Notes under the pieces: model-generated
The model's database searches: none
Told to the model about the DNA's origin: nothing
Seen by the model: only the letters and a program-made list of their open reading frames with translations
Source of the DNA: Rhabditoides inermis
Lineage: Eukaryota; Nematoda; Chromadorea; Rhabditida; Rhabditidae
Length of the DNA stretch: 64,000 nt
Assembly (NCBI GenBank): GCA_963966185.1
Contig: CAWZYM010000269.1
Location: 62,001 to 126,000, forward strand
Reading direction: 5' to 3'
Part shown: in pieces, positions 31,433-45,620 of the stretch
Layout of the letters: each line of letters opens with the position of its first letter
Position numbering within the stretch: the stretch's first letter is position 1
Translations under genes and position numbers: made by a program

Positions 31433-34400
31433 TCAGTGTGTTGTAGACTTGTCGCCGGTGGTCGTTACGACATTGGATGTCGCGTGCGAGTAGCAAGGGA
31501 AAAGACTTCTCCACCACATCGCAGCTTGCTTTCTGAAACATGATTTTGCTCAACTGAACTTGAACGCAAGTACAATCTCATCGTTTTTTTGTAGCGCGTG
31601 CGATTCGACAAGCGCGGAAGATTAAAAACAGCCTAGCTTTATTACTCGAATCTTTGACTATAAAACTCTAGCTGCACGTTCATAAATTTCAGATGTCAAG
31701 TTGGATTTCGCTGACAACAAAGTCACTATGTGTGTACGCAAATTTTTTTGTAGCTGGGTACTTTCCGCAAGTTGGTCTGTACTTTTCTGAAAGTTGTGCA
31801 CGAGTTGTGCACAATCAACTGCCACTAGAAACATGATGATTTACAACAAAGCATTTCAGAAAACAACCAAAAGGAGTAAATCTATACTTCGTAAGTCATT
31901 GTCAGCATTTTGCTACTAGAATACGAGAAAAACCGGAAGTGATGGTTTGGTACAAAAACTCTACCAAGTAAGAAGCAGCATAATTTTTACGTAGACGGCA
32001 GAAAAGATACACATTGGCGCGAAATGCCGATTATGCATTCACTGCAGTGTTTTCAACAAAAAAAGTCGAAATTCAAGTCGACTGCAGAATCACACAAACT
32101 GATAGTATCAGACAAAAGGTTCAGTAATGTTATTGAGTTTGTGTGCCACAGAAAAAAAACATGTGTAGCAGTTGTTTCAAGACGCGCAACTGACATATCA
32201 CATGACAGCTGTACTGAATTCATCGAAGCTTTTATTATATCAATCATAACAAAACTTTATAAATGATTGGTTTCTCATATATAAAAAAAAACTTTCTTTT
32301 TCTATTCTTTTTTCTCAGCGTTTCAAAACCAGTTTTAGTAGCTGCATGTTGTTTAAAATATACAACTAGAGTCTAGGTGCCGAGGTGCCGACTGATGCAG
32401 TAATTGGCAGAATAATGCATAGGTGCAAATAGAGGCTTTAGACCTGACCTGCTATTTCGTCGTCTAGCCTACTAGAGCTACGTGCGAAGTGGTACATTAT
32501 TTCGCTGAATGCATTGCATAATTGTAAACTCCGTAGAACGTTCAAGAAATTTCTACAAAAAAAAATCAAAAGTCAGAAGACCGGTCACGTGGAGAATAGA
32601 TGACTAATTGCTATTCGCTTTTTGTTTCAAGTGGTCATTACCATTACCCGTTACCTGTACTGGGAAACGCAGTAGATGGAGACTAGCGGCGTGAAGACGG
32701 ACATGAGGGACAGCGAGCAGAAGGGGATGAACTCGAACACCTGCGAGGCATGTGTGGGCGAGACAAGGCCGTGCGCTCACCTTGGACTCTATCACACCCA
32801 GCTGCTTGAGAGTGTAGGTGACAGTGCATCCGAGGAAACACACCGGGATCATCGACTGAAGGGTGAGCGCCTGAAGTCGAAAAGTGAATTCTTGAAAAAA
32901 TACACAAACGTGTTTGTTATTTCTCATAAGTGCACGTCGACATTCTATTTCCCAGCTACCGCGTTTTTTTTTGCTCTCGCTCGTTGTTAGAATGAATCAA
33001 GGTTCAATGTTCAATGACGCACTCTTTGTGGAAAAAATCTAGAACGTTCTCAAATGATGATAACACCTAATACTTACGGTTTTGCTATAGGAAGCAATTG
33101 CATAATCCTTATCTTCGATTACCGTGAGAAAAAAACATTGCTTCTCCGTACAATCCCTTCTCAAGTTTTCAAGCTGTACTTTGTGTTATGTGTTATGTCT
33201 TTTATAAATAGATAACGACCAATCAGCATGTTTTACATGCTTGCAACGCATTATTATCAATCATTCACAAAAAAGTGTTTTTAAATGAACGTTTTACCTT
33301 GACAAACTGATGGTGTAGTTTTCTCGTCGTTGGTGACATGTGCGTGCTTTCCTTGCAAAGTTTTGCAAGAATCTTTCTGCGTAGAATCAGAATAAGACAA
33401 TAGAGCGGAATCACGGGAACGACCTAAAGAGCTCGTTAGCGGCTATTCACAACGTCGTGAGTCACCATGTACAGAATCATGGCGATTATCGGCGGGTTGT
33501 GGACGCTGACCGATCCTGTGACGGTCTTGCCGGCCATGTCCGTGTAGTTGTGCGCTCGCAGTACCGCAATCACCTCTTCCACCGGGTCCAGACCACCCAC
33601 GAACCACACCTGAGAAAAACGATGATCACATGTGTTCACTAACGTCGTATCTAATTGACGCTTCCCGTCCTACTCGTCATTTTTCTAGTTTACAAAAACC
33701 AGCGCACTGTTTTTGAGTGAAAGTTCTGTGTTCACGTGGTGAGATAATCAGCATGTAGACCGCTCCGACCGTAATGTTTCATATTCTCGGGATGGCGCTT
33801 TCACATCTTGCACGTCGTTTCTGTCTGTACATTTGCCAATACTAGTTCGGTAAAAGGTTTAGAGAACACATCGGTGAGAGAAAACGATTCGTGTGGTAGA
33901 CATGTGCAAAAGGACACAATGCAGAATAGAGTACTCACGGTAAAGAAACGCCTCAAGTCAACTAAACGAGTGAAAACAGGCCACGAAGTTTTTAATTTCA
34001 GAGTGAGAATTACTTATTCGGGGCGTGAGTACGCGCAAAAATATACGAAACATAAATTTTGCGACTTTTTGTCTACAAGTACTGTTCATTTTTTTTTGCA
34101 GTTCGTTTATTTATAAAAAAAAAACGTTGTATTTTGCAATTCTATCACGTGTCTGTAGTTCATGCACTAAATTTAAGTAATGTGGTCCTTTAACCTTTAA
34201 TGTTTTTTTTTATCTACATGATGTTGATTTTGAAACACTCACTCCAATACATCCAGAAGGAATGTACAGTGCGACCAAAAAGATGACAAGATAGAAGCGT
34301 CGAATCTCGTCGTGAAAAAGCACGTAGTACCTAAATTCAGTAGTCACACAAACGAAAAGTTGGAGGTACCTGTACGCAAAAGAGAGCGCCATCACAAAGA

Positions 34401-34824
34401 GGTTGTGATTGTAGAAGTGAAGGAGGATGGAGTAGTTGACGTAGCAGAAGAACGGCGAGATGAGTCCACACGGGCCCTCACTATAGTAGGCAAGCGAGTC
34501 GCCTAGCGGAATGATCCTGAACTCAGTGTTTTTTTTGTTTTGTTATGTGTTCGCTCAGCAATTGATTGCTCAAAGTAACACCTTTGCATGGTCACTCCAC
34601 TCGCGATACTGGCGACCAGATCAAACAGCGCCGTGGAGTAGAGTAGAACGCGATAGCTGCGCACCTGCAACACTTGATGACCAGTTGGAAGAGCAGGCAT
34701 GTGGCTTTCTTACCTGCGGTGGCGTGTGGCGTACGATGAGCAGAATATGCATGTCGTTGATGGAGACGCCCGCGCCAGCAGTGAACGCGTGGAAGACATA
34801 CGCGGCGCGCTCCACTATCTCCAT
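31433..34824 (-). CDS. Srd-like chemoreceptor 3 (about 324 residues)
   Basis: Exons 34824-34714, 34664-34582, 34516-34370, 34330-34243, 33609-33466, 33423-33298, 32870-32781, 32740-32655 and 31532-31433 join in phase. Landmarks: HTPPQ|VRSYRVLLYSTALFDL, GPCGLISPFFCY, SFAYRYYVL, NKTVTG equivalent GKTVTGSVS, MSPTTRKLHHQFVKALTLQS and LVSIYCVSQYR. It has an extra intron between HTPPQ and VRSYR that receptors 1 and 2 lack but the pseudogene shares, so those two look closer to the ancestral structure. The helix 6-7 region is two residues shorter. The last intron (31533-32654) exceeds 1 kb, so the final exon is the least certain. Confidence 0.86.
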
Positions 34825-35886
34825 GTGGAAAAAAGGTGGGATGGACAGGGTACGTCTCACCTTTTATATCTCCTTCCGTACTCGTTGTTTGAACGAAGAA
34901 GAAGTACCCGCCCCTCGTACTACTTCCTTCTAGACGAAAAAGGTTTCATAGCAACATTATCTTATAATCGTGTGATTTTTTAGAAAAGAAGAAAGTTCAG
35001 CGCGATGCACAATTACAGACTTGAATGAGAAGTTAATGGGCCGGTGTGTCGATGACACAAGCAGCTATTGACTGGGACTACGCTTTTTCGAGAACGAGGA
35101 GTAGTTAACCAGAGTGAGTTTATGTATAGACCAGTTATAAACATATGAGAACTGAGAAAGAGAATGTGATCATCTCAGTTTTGATCAATTGTCTTTCTTT
35201 ATTATAACTTTTTGTCTCACGTCCATCAAAACTGAAATTATTTTTATTGAATAAAAACGATGTTATAACCGGGCAATCGAAGCTGCTATTGAGAACAGAA
35301 GAGAATGATGAAAAGAAAAACGCAGAAAAATGGAATATTTACAATACCGAAAATCGCGCACGATGCGTACACGCATGCGATGCGTGGAGAAACCGTGCAC
35401 TCACGTGGCTATGATGCGTGGCGAGTGCGTGAGTACGAAGTGCGTGGATGAAATTTACCCGGATTATCTTAATAAACCACGTTCGAACCCCAACTTTCAT
35501 AAAATTTAACAACTAGGCTCAACAACACATTATGTAACACAAAACACAACCAACTTGTTCCAATGTGAATTTGTTCCGAGAAAAAATTCATTCCAGGAAA
35601 GAAAAAGTTTTTATTTCGAAACACCCATATCATTCGAGCGAGTACATACACATGCAACACACAATCGTAGAATCGATACACACGGTCACATAACATTTCA
35701 AACTGTTATAGTGCTGTTGTTTGCACGCTTTAACAATGCGATACGAACAACAAATGGAGAAAGACACAGGTAATGAAAGGGTAAGCATCGTGTACATGGC
35801 ACACAGCAATAGAGGGTGCGGTCATTTCAATCTAACAGAGTTGAGCCGCTGTTAGAGTAGACTTTTTGCTAGGAAACGACGGGTTC
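34825..35886. other. Intergenic spacer
   Basis: No exon chain supported. A short GTGCGTG-rich patch lies near 35345-35455. Confidence 0.5.
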
Positions 35887-38199
35887 TCAGTTCTTGTAGT
35901 TCCACGGGTGGCTCTTCTCCAGGTTGAAGACGGGACAGTTGATGTTGCCGCGCTGCCAACGCAGAGAGTCCGATCGCGTCACCACCTCAAACACATTACT
36001 TAGCACAAACCAAGTGAGTGACGGACATATATGTACTGTTTATGAAACTTGAACTTTCCCTGGGCAAAAGGATTTCCAGCAACAGGGAAAAGTGCTTCGA
36101 TGAGCTATATCTTATTGATATGTGCCATGTACACATTGCTCACCTATCCATCACCTGTGCCTTTCTACTCTGTATATACATAGTTCATGAAAGCGCGGTT
36201 CCCACCTGGTTGTTGAGTCGCTGCGGGTGGTTGGCGCCGGGCCAGGGCAGGGCGCGTCGATGCTCGCTCATGAGGACGGCACACGCGTCGAACAGCATAC
36301 GCACCAGCCACAGCAGAATAGCACCGCACGCGATCGTCTCCAGCCGGTACAGCGTCTCGATGTACTGCAAGCACGCATTGCGCCCTATAAGTTTTCGTAA
36401 CCAGCGAACAAAAGCATTCTGGACAATTTTTTGTGGCTAGTTGTTGAGTATGTTGGACGCTGTGAGATGCCGCATAGTTGTGCCATATCTAAAGTATAGA
36501 TGTCAGACAAATTTTTGCTGACAATCACGCTAATAAAGTCTTCTGAAAAAAAAGTCTTCAGAAATTTTTTTTCTGTATCCCGATGCTGCGTTTTTCGATC
36601 TATAATTGAGTTAGACCTAGTCTTCAAATGACAATGCAGGTATTGCGACATTGTCATCCCTACCCACCGCGATAGTCTCTTAAATCGAAGGGCTTCCTTC
36701 ACCTTCACCCACCTGTGTAGTCTCTTGCATTGAAAGGCTACCTTTATCTTCACCCACCTATATAGTCTCTTGAATCGAAGGGCTACCTTCACCTTCACCC
36801 ACCTGTGTAGCCTCTTGCATTGGAAGGCTAACTTTATCTTCACCCACCTATATAGTCTTTTGAATTGGAGGGCTACTTTTACCTGAACCCACCTATGTAT
36901 AAAGAATTGCATCGGAATTGATCGGAATTGAAGGGCTACCTGCATCGGAATTGAAGGGCTACCTTCAGCTTTACCCACCTCGATCACCTCACACCGCCTG
37001 CCGTTGCTGCGCAGTCGGTCGAACAGCCACGCATTGTGCAGTATCAGCACACAGCTGTGCGAGAAGTCATATATATATAGTTGCTTGGTGTTCATATTCG
37101 ATCACCATTCATGTCAAGGTTTTGTTGACAATTTTCCGAAAAAGGCAATAGTTTTTGAAGCTTGATTTGGCTCGTGAACATTGGCGCACGACAAAGATGT
37201 CCACTTTTTCCACGCGGCGCGAAACGTGATTCATGTTGTCCGATGCCTTGATTTGTTTGTCACGTACCCGGCGAGGAGGAGGGATCCGATGAGCAGGAAG
37301 AGTGCGATGTGTGATCCGAACCAGAGGAAGCGACGCAGCGAGCGCGCCGTCGAGTCTGGCTCGTTGTGCACCCTACAATTGTTATTCGTTTCGTAAACAA
37401 ATAAACTCTACTGTCGCGCTGTCTGCCTCTGTTCTGTTCTGTTCGCGTGCGCTTTCGCCTGTGTGAGCGCGCGCGCGGTCTTCTCGAAACGGTGTACGGT
37501 GCGTCACGGGCAACAACGCAATGAATAGAATGAGGAGCCGAAAATGGAGAGGCTCGTGTATCTTCCGTCAATGAAAGTTTGGCTTGAACCATACAATAGT
37601 ACGGACAAACTGAACTCTACAGCCGTTAGCGGTTGCGCTGCGCCAACTGTAATGTCTCACTTCTCTTTGATTGCCTGGCATCTGAGGTTGTAGCAGACGG
37701 CAGTGTACATCACGCCGACAGCCACAAGAAGGAAGCCGAGCACAGCGATGCAGACTGCGAGCAGAGGACGCTGACAGCCACCGTACGAACACGCTGAACA
37801 ACCACTCCATCTTGCTTTGCTTGTCAATGATTCAACTCCATTGTATCAGATATGTATCCCTCCAATACAATTCACTGGAGCAGTCATACTTGAACAGCTC
37901 ATTATCATATTAATCAGTTCGCTATTCTAGCGGTGTGCCAGATGACACTCGATTCACATCGCGGTACTCACTTCCAACGTTGTCGACGGGTTTCAATAGA
38001 ACGGCGAAAAGGGGCGCGTAGCCGGCAGTGTAGAGAGCGGCCAGCAGCCAGAGAAGCAGACAGGCAATCACCACACGGCGGGGAGACGCCAGGGTGGAGA
38101 AAGCCACCGGACGAGACAGCGAGATCTGCGGAGAAGATGATGGGTCATTGCAAAACACGAAGTTTTCGTAAGATAATATTAGTCTTCTCTCTATCTCTA

Positions 38200-38232
<33 letters not shown>

Positions 38233-38497
38233 TTCTTTCTCTTTCTGTGTGTGACTAGACGAGATTGCGAGACTCGACAAACAGAGAATGGGACAGAGAA
38301 CTACGACGTGTAAATCCATTTACAGTTCGAGACACTTTAACACAACTCGAACAACGCGCTATGCTGTCAGCTCTGACAGCTATGTAAGTTGTCATTTCAC
38401 CGATAGAGAAGAAAAAACATTTTTTTGTGATATGACGTGTGTGTGTGTGATTGCAAAAGTACGAGAGAGAAAGAGAAAAAACTCGCGCGCGCGAGCG

Positions 38498-38581
<84 letters not shown>

Positions 38582-39364
38582 ACGTGCACACCTGTCTGAG
38601 AGCGATGACGAGCGCATGGCTGAGTGCGAGTTGCGCGAATCCGAACGTCGAGCACAGCAGGCATAGCGACAGCAGCACCCGAGACGCCGCCTGCCAACCC
38701 TCCACGTATACACGCACATATGGATTAGGGATGGAGAAAATGGACCGAGTCTACGCACCTTTTCGTCATTTACACCATTTTCATGAAATGACGGACACAG
38801 AGACACCATCGCCCATCGTGCACGTTTCTGCACGTTTCTGCACAATCTTTGTTTTTGTTTTTTGAGAGAACCTATTCGAACTTTGAAACAACTATCTCAT
38901 CCTATTGCTCGAAATCCAAAAAAATCAGGCGGTGTATTAGATGCTGTATCTATACATGCTATACATCTAGCTTACGCGAATAAGGTGGGTTGCAACACAG
39001 GTACACGAAATAATGTCTAATGTGACACCGGAAATGCAATACAATGATAGACTCTCATAAAACTACAAAAAACTGATGATATATCACTCGAAAAGCAGAC
39101 TATCATTTCTATCCGAGAAGGATTAGTGATAAGAAATGATTCGTTGGTGGTTTGTTCAGTGTTTTGCGAATTATGTTTCAACGCATCGATGAATGGTATG
39201 CGGCCAGAAAAAAACAATGGAGTTCTTTTAAAAATGAAAGATCTAAAACATTTATACTGTTAAGTAGTGTCCACCTCATCTGGGGAGACGAGCGTGGCGA
39301 TAGCCAGTAAAGCCGCCGTGAGAGAGTCCGCGGCGAGGCGAGAGATCACCACTCTGCATAGGGG

Positions 39365-39416
<52 letters not shown>

Positions 39417-39806
39417 GCTTCACCAACTCACATATACTTTCTACTGGGCAGTCGTCTCCTGACCACCGCCAGCGCAATGAGCGCCGCCACCGCAGCTGCC
39501 ACGGCGAATGCGATGATGGACACAGAGGGAATCAGCGACAGCAGCTTGCGCGACGTCTGCAACTTGTTTTTTCCTCATACAGCGTGTACTACCCAGATCA
39601 CCTATCATGGCAAGAATGCTACGGAACTGTTTTCAACTGTGAAGTTATCATAACTCATGCATCATTGCATCATGACAAAACTTGTGAGTGAACCCGGCCC
39701 CGACCTTGAGGTTGGCGTCATGTTCGGCTACAGCGGTGGCGTATTCGAGTGAGTCGAGCACGTCGCCGCACTTGGCGAGCACGCGCTGCGACCAGCGGAG
39801 TGACAT
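35887..39806 (-). CDS. Orphan seven-transmembrane protein (about 376 residues)
   Basis: Exons 39806-39705, 39556-39432, 39353-39275, 38690-38592, 38125-37972, 37793-37661, 37372-37268, 37054-36979, 36364-36206 and 35985-35887 (stop TGA) join in phase. Seven hydrophobic helices follow in order: SIIAFAVAAAVAALIALAVV, SRLAADSLTAALLAIATLV, VLLSLCLLCSTFGFAQLAL, VVIACLLLWLLAALYTAGY, LLAVCIAVLGFLLVAVGVMY, HIALFLLIGSLLLAGCVLIL and CGAILLWLVRMLFDACAVL. The N terminus lacks a signal peptide; the tail ends HPWNYKN. It could be a G-protein-coupled receptor, but no Srd, Srt or rhodopsin signature is seen. The acceptor at 37054 was chosen because it alone restores phase and continues helix 6. An upstream 5' exon is possible. 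Confidence 0.78.
36655..36975. repeat. Minisatellite of about 58-bp units carrying splice-like signals
   Basis: Roughly five to six units share TTCACCCACCTGTGTAG, TCTCTTGCAT and GGCTACCTT. On the coding strand each unit contains CTACACAG|GTGGGTGAAGG, resembling an acceptor followed by the donor of the adjoining exon (ATCGAG|GTGGGTAAAG at 36979). Located in the intron 36365-36978. Confidence 0.85.
38501..38578. repeat. (GA)n microsatellite
   Basis: GA tract in an intron of the orphan seven-helix gene; a second lies at 39369-39412. Confidence 0.93.
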
Positions 39807-40747
39807 CGGAGCAGGGCTGGACGAGACAGGTCAGCGCATAGACCGCGACGCTGGAAAGAGACAGCGGTGAGATAAACGGTCAACGACCGTAGACCAGATG
39901 AGTGGGCACAAACAATAATAATGGTTTGTACATGCAGCATCAAGCATCAAACACGCGCAAACATTCTTAAAAAAAGGGACAGAATTTTAAAGGACAGAAT
40001 TTTGAGACACCTAAAAGGGATGAACAAACGAGTGCGACTTGTTCAAATCATCTACAAGATCAAATTATAATTGATCACTGCTGATAGCAGATCAAAGTCG
40101 TTCAGCGTGAGTGGGAAGGAGAGTCGAAATAGAGGGTTACGGGGGTTCGTGACGGTTTCACAAGATAGCCGCCCCGAGGGAACGGAGATGACAGAGTGCG
40201 ATTAACGCGGCGTGAGTGTAGTGCGAGAGAAAGAGAGAGAGATAGAGAGAGAGAGAAATAGAGGGAGAGAGAGAGGGAGGGAGAGGGAGAGAGGTGAGGG
40301 AGCGCGCGGTCCGTTTTATTGTGCAAACAGTGCACCTCAAAAGAGGTGAAGAGGCGAGAGCCTGAGTGAGTTGGACAACGACGTACTGACCACAACAGCA
40401 GTCCGATCGCTCCCCGCACATTTCGGAACGTATGATATGAAAAGTCGCGTCCTGTTCAAAATTTCGTAGTATGCACTTGCAACTATTTTCGTCGAGAAAC
40501 AATGACAAACGTGGACAGTTGAAAATTTCAGAAAACATCTGTCTTTCTCGGATACGTTTCTCTCTGTCTCAAACCTCCGCGAATAAAAGTCTATCACTGG
40601 TTGAGTGCGCGGCTCTCGAGATATCTTTTTGACTCACAGGCATCGCACTTTGAGGGACGCGGAACGTCCGCCTTATCGAATGACACTACTTGAATGGACA
40701 AATGAAAGAGAGAGGGAGAAAAGGGGGACAGAGAAAGAGAGAGCGAT

Positions 40748-40789
<42 letters not shown>

Positions 40790-40932
40790 AGGGAGAGGGA
40801 GGGAGGGAGGGAGGAAGAGGGAGAGAGGGAGGGAGGGAAGAGAGAGGCATGGCAGGAGGGATGGAGGGAGGGAAGAATAGAGAGAAGGAAAGAGAGTGCG
40901 AAAGAGAGAGAGAGAGAGAGAGAAAAAGAGAG

Positions 40933-41029
<97 letters not shown>

Positions 41030-41945
41030 CGGAACTCGCACCGCTGTCCCGTACAAACACCGATCACAAAAACACACAGCGCGCCGCCCGACTGCGTGGT
41101 AATTTGCTTTTAGAACACGAGAGGTGACAAGCCCTCAGGGAGACTGTCAAAAACGTTCTCGAATGTGCAGCGTTTTTTTGGTCAGTCCGCTGTCTGGCGC
41201 CATGAAGAGAATCAATCTATGTAAATTATCAGTCAGCGACTGCACGTAGCTCACAGCAATCATATTCGAACAACGCCGCAGTCTCTCTCGAACAATAACG
41301 CGTTCGAGAGAGAGAGAGCAAAGAGAGGATGAATTTGGATCAAACGGTTTCGACTCCTGTCATCTGACCGTTTGAGCCACCACCAACCCGAAGTCGTCAA
41401 CATCAGAGATGAAGTTGGTGGCTAGTGGGAAATAGGTGGAGATTTCAGTGCAACCGCTGAACAATGTCCTCAAACGCAACTCCGGCACTGTTTTTCTTAC
41501 CCGACGAATACACTACGCGGTACGGATACGTGAACAATGTGTTGACCTTGTGAAAAACGTGTAAAAAATCGAGTTGCTTGTGGTCAGTTATTGAATCGTC
41601 TCAAGTTTACCAATATGCTATGATGGTTTCCTCTTGCTAGTGCATCAATCATTCATGTTTCATAAACCGAGTGTGTCATGTACCGAAGCTGTTCCGTCGA
41701 CTCCTGTTTTTTTTTTTCGACGATGCGAAATCGACTCTAGTCTTTCTAATTCCAATCAATCCGCCTAAACACGTGACATCTATAACATGGCCGCGGAAAA
41801 CCGCCTTTATACAGAATGCAGTATTACCCCCGCGATACTTTCCCTCATATCTTTCTCTCTGTGTATGTGTCTGCCTTTCTCTCTCTTTCTCTCTCTATCT
41901 TTCTCGTCGCATAGTTTTGTCGTGCATAGATCATTGATTTTTTTT

Positions 41946-41999
<54 letters not shown>

Positions 42000-42177
42000 A
42001 TCTCTTCTCTTTCTCACCCCCCCCCCTACCGTCAGCGCATGACCGCTAGCCGTTTTCGTTGCACGTCAATCTGACCCCCACTGCGCTTTGGTCTTCGCCC
42101 TAGTCTTTCATTGTCGTCTGTGCTTTTCGAGAATTTTTCGAAAACGTCGAAAACTACTCGCGAATTATAATAATTAT

Positions 42178-42220
<43 letters not shown>

Positions 42221-42486
42221 CAGAGAGAGAGAGCGAGAGAGAGAGAGACTTGTCATGTTTTGTTGACGGTTTGCATCGATTCCGGGGCGTCATAGAACGC
42301 CGTGCAAGGTAACCCGCTCGCGGATCAACGTAGCGGTGCGATCATATGACTGTGCCTCTCTCTCTCTCTCTCTCATCTCTTTTGTTTTGATCTTCGCTCC
42401 CGCTATGTTTTTACCGCTACCCATTTTATAGGCGACGAGGCTGCGGTGTATGCGTACTTGTGAATGACTCTACGCCAGCGGTTGAG
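39807..42486. other. Divergent intergenic region rich in GA/CT tracts
   Basis: Lies between the minus-strand seven-helix gene and the plus-strand nuclear receptor, so it should hold both promoters. GA-rich sequence fills 40220-40290 and 40700-41030; CT lies at 41950-41998 and GA at 42180-42248. No coding exon is supported. Confidence 0.55.
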
Positions 42487-45400
42487 ATGAACGGTCAGTG
42501 CGACGTTTCCTTTCCGTAGCATATGTCCCATTTCCGTCATCTTCGAGTACAGAAAAGCTTTGTTACCACCCTGAAACTTTATAATTGTTAAGTAACGATT
42601 AGTATTTTCGAAACTCCCTTTCCCTTTGCGACTGACTTCGAAAAGCCTTCAAAACACGAAGAAGTAGCGTGTTTCGAAGGGCGTTGAGATGAGGCTGTTT
42701 CGAGAAGACTGACCGCACATTCATCCGGAACTCTCTTTTTCTTCTTCCAGACAGCGCGGGTTCGTCGCGGGACGTGTGCGTGGTGTGCGGCGATGGCAGC
42801 GCCGCCATGCACTACGGTACGTGCTTTTGTTATTTCTCAAGATTTAAAAACTTCTCGTTTACTCACGCAAACAGTGTCTGATATTCACTTTTATGTTCTA
42901 CTACACACACCACTATTGAGAGCATTCAAGTATTCCTCGAAACCATGGTAGATAAAACGTATCCCTGGACATTTAGTTAATTTGATGATAGCCGATCGAT
43001 TCGCCTGCTCTCGGATCACAAATCACTTTTCAGGCATCATCGCGTGCGTGGGATGTAAGGGATTTTTCCGGCGTGCGCTGAAGGTTTTCTCGTTTTCTCT
43101 TTCTCTCTTCTCCCCTATCTCCCCCTCTCTTTCTCACTCTCACGAATTCGCTCTTTTTTCAAACCTATCGGTGACCTTTAGAAGTGTTGCAGAAAATCGA
43201 TCAGCTCGAGTGTCTCGGCGACGGTCACTGCGTGATAAACAAAGGTGAGAAATGAAGAAACAAAGGTGAGAAATGGCGTAAGATCGAAGAGGCAGCCCGT
43301 TCTGGCGGCATTGAAACGATCTCTGATCGCACCGCGCACAGACCAAAAACAGGACTGGCTGCGCATCAGAACATCACCAGACCACGGAATGTATTCGAAG
43401 AAGCAACTTGAAAGTAATCACAAATATCCGCTTCTCACAGACGCTCGCACCAACTGTCGCGCGTGCCGGCTGCAGAAGTGTCTCGCCGCCGGGATGCGGC
43501 CAGCGCGTGAGTTGCCGTTTTTTTCACGCAAGAATGCAGATTCGTGTATGACAACATGTGCAGAACGAACAGTAGGATGTCGTGCTTTTAGACGTGCGTC
43601 CCGACCGCGAGTTGACGGCGGCGCAAGTGAAGCACGCGGTGCTGAAGCGGACAAAGTCGAAAGAAGACCCCAAGGAGGTCGGTTCACTCGCTGTTTTTTT
43701 TGAGCTAGACAGCAGGTCCTTTTTTTATTTTGTTGTGTCTTGTCATATTTTTCGCACTTCATCGAAGTTTTTTATATGTTCGTTTTTAGGATCGCTTATC
43801 AGGCGATTGGCAGAAGCGGCTTTCTGTGGAACAACGAACGATGTTGATGAGCCTGCATAACATAGAGGCCAAGGTGAGAGAGGGGCCCAGGTGCACAATG
43901 TTCAGGATTGTAATATATTTACAATATCGGAGCTGAACAATTTTTTTTGTTAAAATGACGTTAGGTCTCGAATATGCTCAACTTGTTACTGTCAATTAAT
44001 AATAATCGAACATTTCAGTAGGAGCATGTTTTGACGTGTTCAGAAATGATATTGTTGTGAGTCTGATAGTTATTCGACTTATTATTCGAGTTATTCGATG
44101 ATCTGGTTTGCAGGTGTCAAAGGGCGACACATCTACGCCGGCAGCAGACTTGTACCCACTACAGATCAACACACTCCGGGAAATCATAGAGAACCCCGAA
44201 AAGCTGAAGGGGAAGAGAACGGAGGTAAGTGGTGCCAACATTCACGTCGCATGAGTATTTCACCAGTCTTACAGATGCGTTATGAAGCGTACAGAATGGC
44301 GAAGAACGAGGAGCTGTATTGTATCGCGTATCGGTGAGTACATAACAGTCAGTTCGACACGGTGTTTCTCATTTATTATTTATGACAAACCGCAAACTTT
44401 CACACCCTAATGCATCTCGTCGACATAACTCAAAGTTCTTTTTTACAGTACTTGCGTAAAGATATCCACTTTCCTTTAAAGGCACAGGGGCGTTTAGTTT
44501 TCGACTTTGTTTCATTGCTTGACCCATGGAAACACATAACAATCAAAGAAAACACGAAAGAACGGCGTTTCCGCGTTACTTACACGCTTACCAGCATGTC
44601 GCATGTGTACGTGCGAAGCTTGGTAAAGGGAATTCGAACTTTGCGCCAAAATGCTTATCGGAAAGTTGAGCTCTGTGCGCATCTCGTCGACATGAGTTCG
44701 TCGACCCATGTCGTTGTAGTGTTGTGGTAACGCTCACGGTTTGTGGACCATACTATCCTGGTTCGACTCCCGCTACGTGCAATCAGTTTCGCCAAGTTTT
44801 TGATAGTGAATTTCGATAAGCCTTGGTAATTACAAACGCCCTTGTGCCCTTAAATGTTCAACCAGATGAAGTGAAAAGAAACTAAAAAAACAGAATGACA
44901 TGAGATAAACGAGAAAAACAACGTTCAAAGCAAAAAAAGCCGTGCAATGTGTGTCAATGCAACGGCGTTCGAACTGTAGCTTACAGGACTTATGTACGGA
45001 AACGTTGAGTGTTAGGAGACCTAATTGAATGGTCGAATCAACCCGACTCGTCCGTAGCATCGACTGACGCGTGCTTTGCAGGCGTCTGATCGCGGCGGTC
45101 GACTGGGTGGAGATGATGTCGGACATGATGGGCGGAATGACCGTCGACGACAGGGTGAGACGGACGGTTTTCGACCGACCGAGACGCATTCGAACCACAC
45201 GAATCATTCAAGTGTTCGAGTTGACTGTTGTGAAAATTGCCGAGGAGAGCTTCGCACGAAGTGGAACATGTTGCGAACTTTTTTTTTTACTTCAGATCTC
45301 TCTCGTCAAGTCGTGCTTCCCGATTCTGATGGTGTTCAAGTTTGCTGCTAGAACGGCGGAGGTACATAGTGATAGGAGAAAAAGAGGGAGAGTGGGGGAG

Positions 45401-45555
45401 AGAGCAGAGGAAAAATGAGCAGGTGAAGGAGAGTGAGCAAGTAACGGAGAAAAAGGGAAGAGAGAAAGTGTAGAAGAAGTAAAAGGAGAGATAGGAGAAA
45501 GAGGAAAAAGAGGAAAAGAGGAGACGGAGGAAACAAAGGGAGGGGAGAAGGAGAG

Positions 45556-45620
<65 letters not shown>

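Noticed and set aside
36385..37095. A 236-codon minus-strand frame with repeated RWVKVKVALRFKRL
   Set aside because: It reads through an intron minisatellite and uses only part of one true exon in frame.
40690..41102. Arg-Glu or Ser-Leu rich proteins
   Set aside because: Translations of GA/CT tracts with no splice, start or domain evidence.
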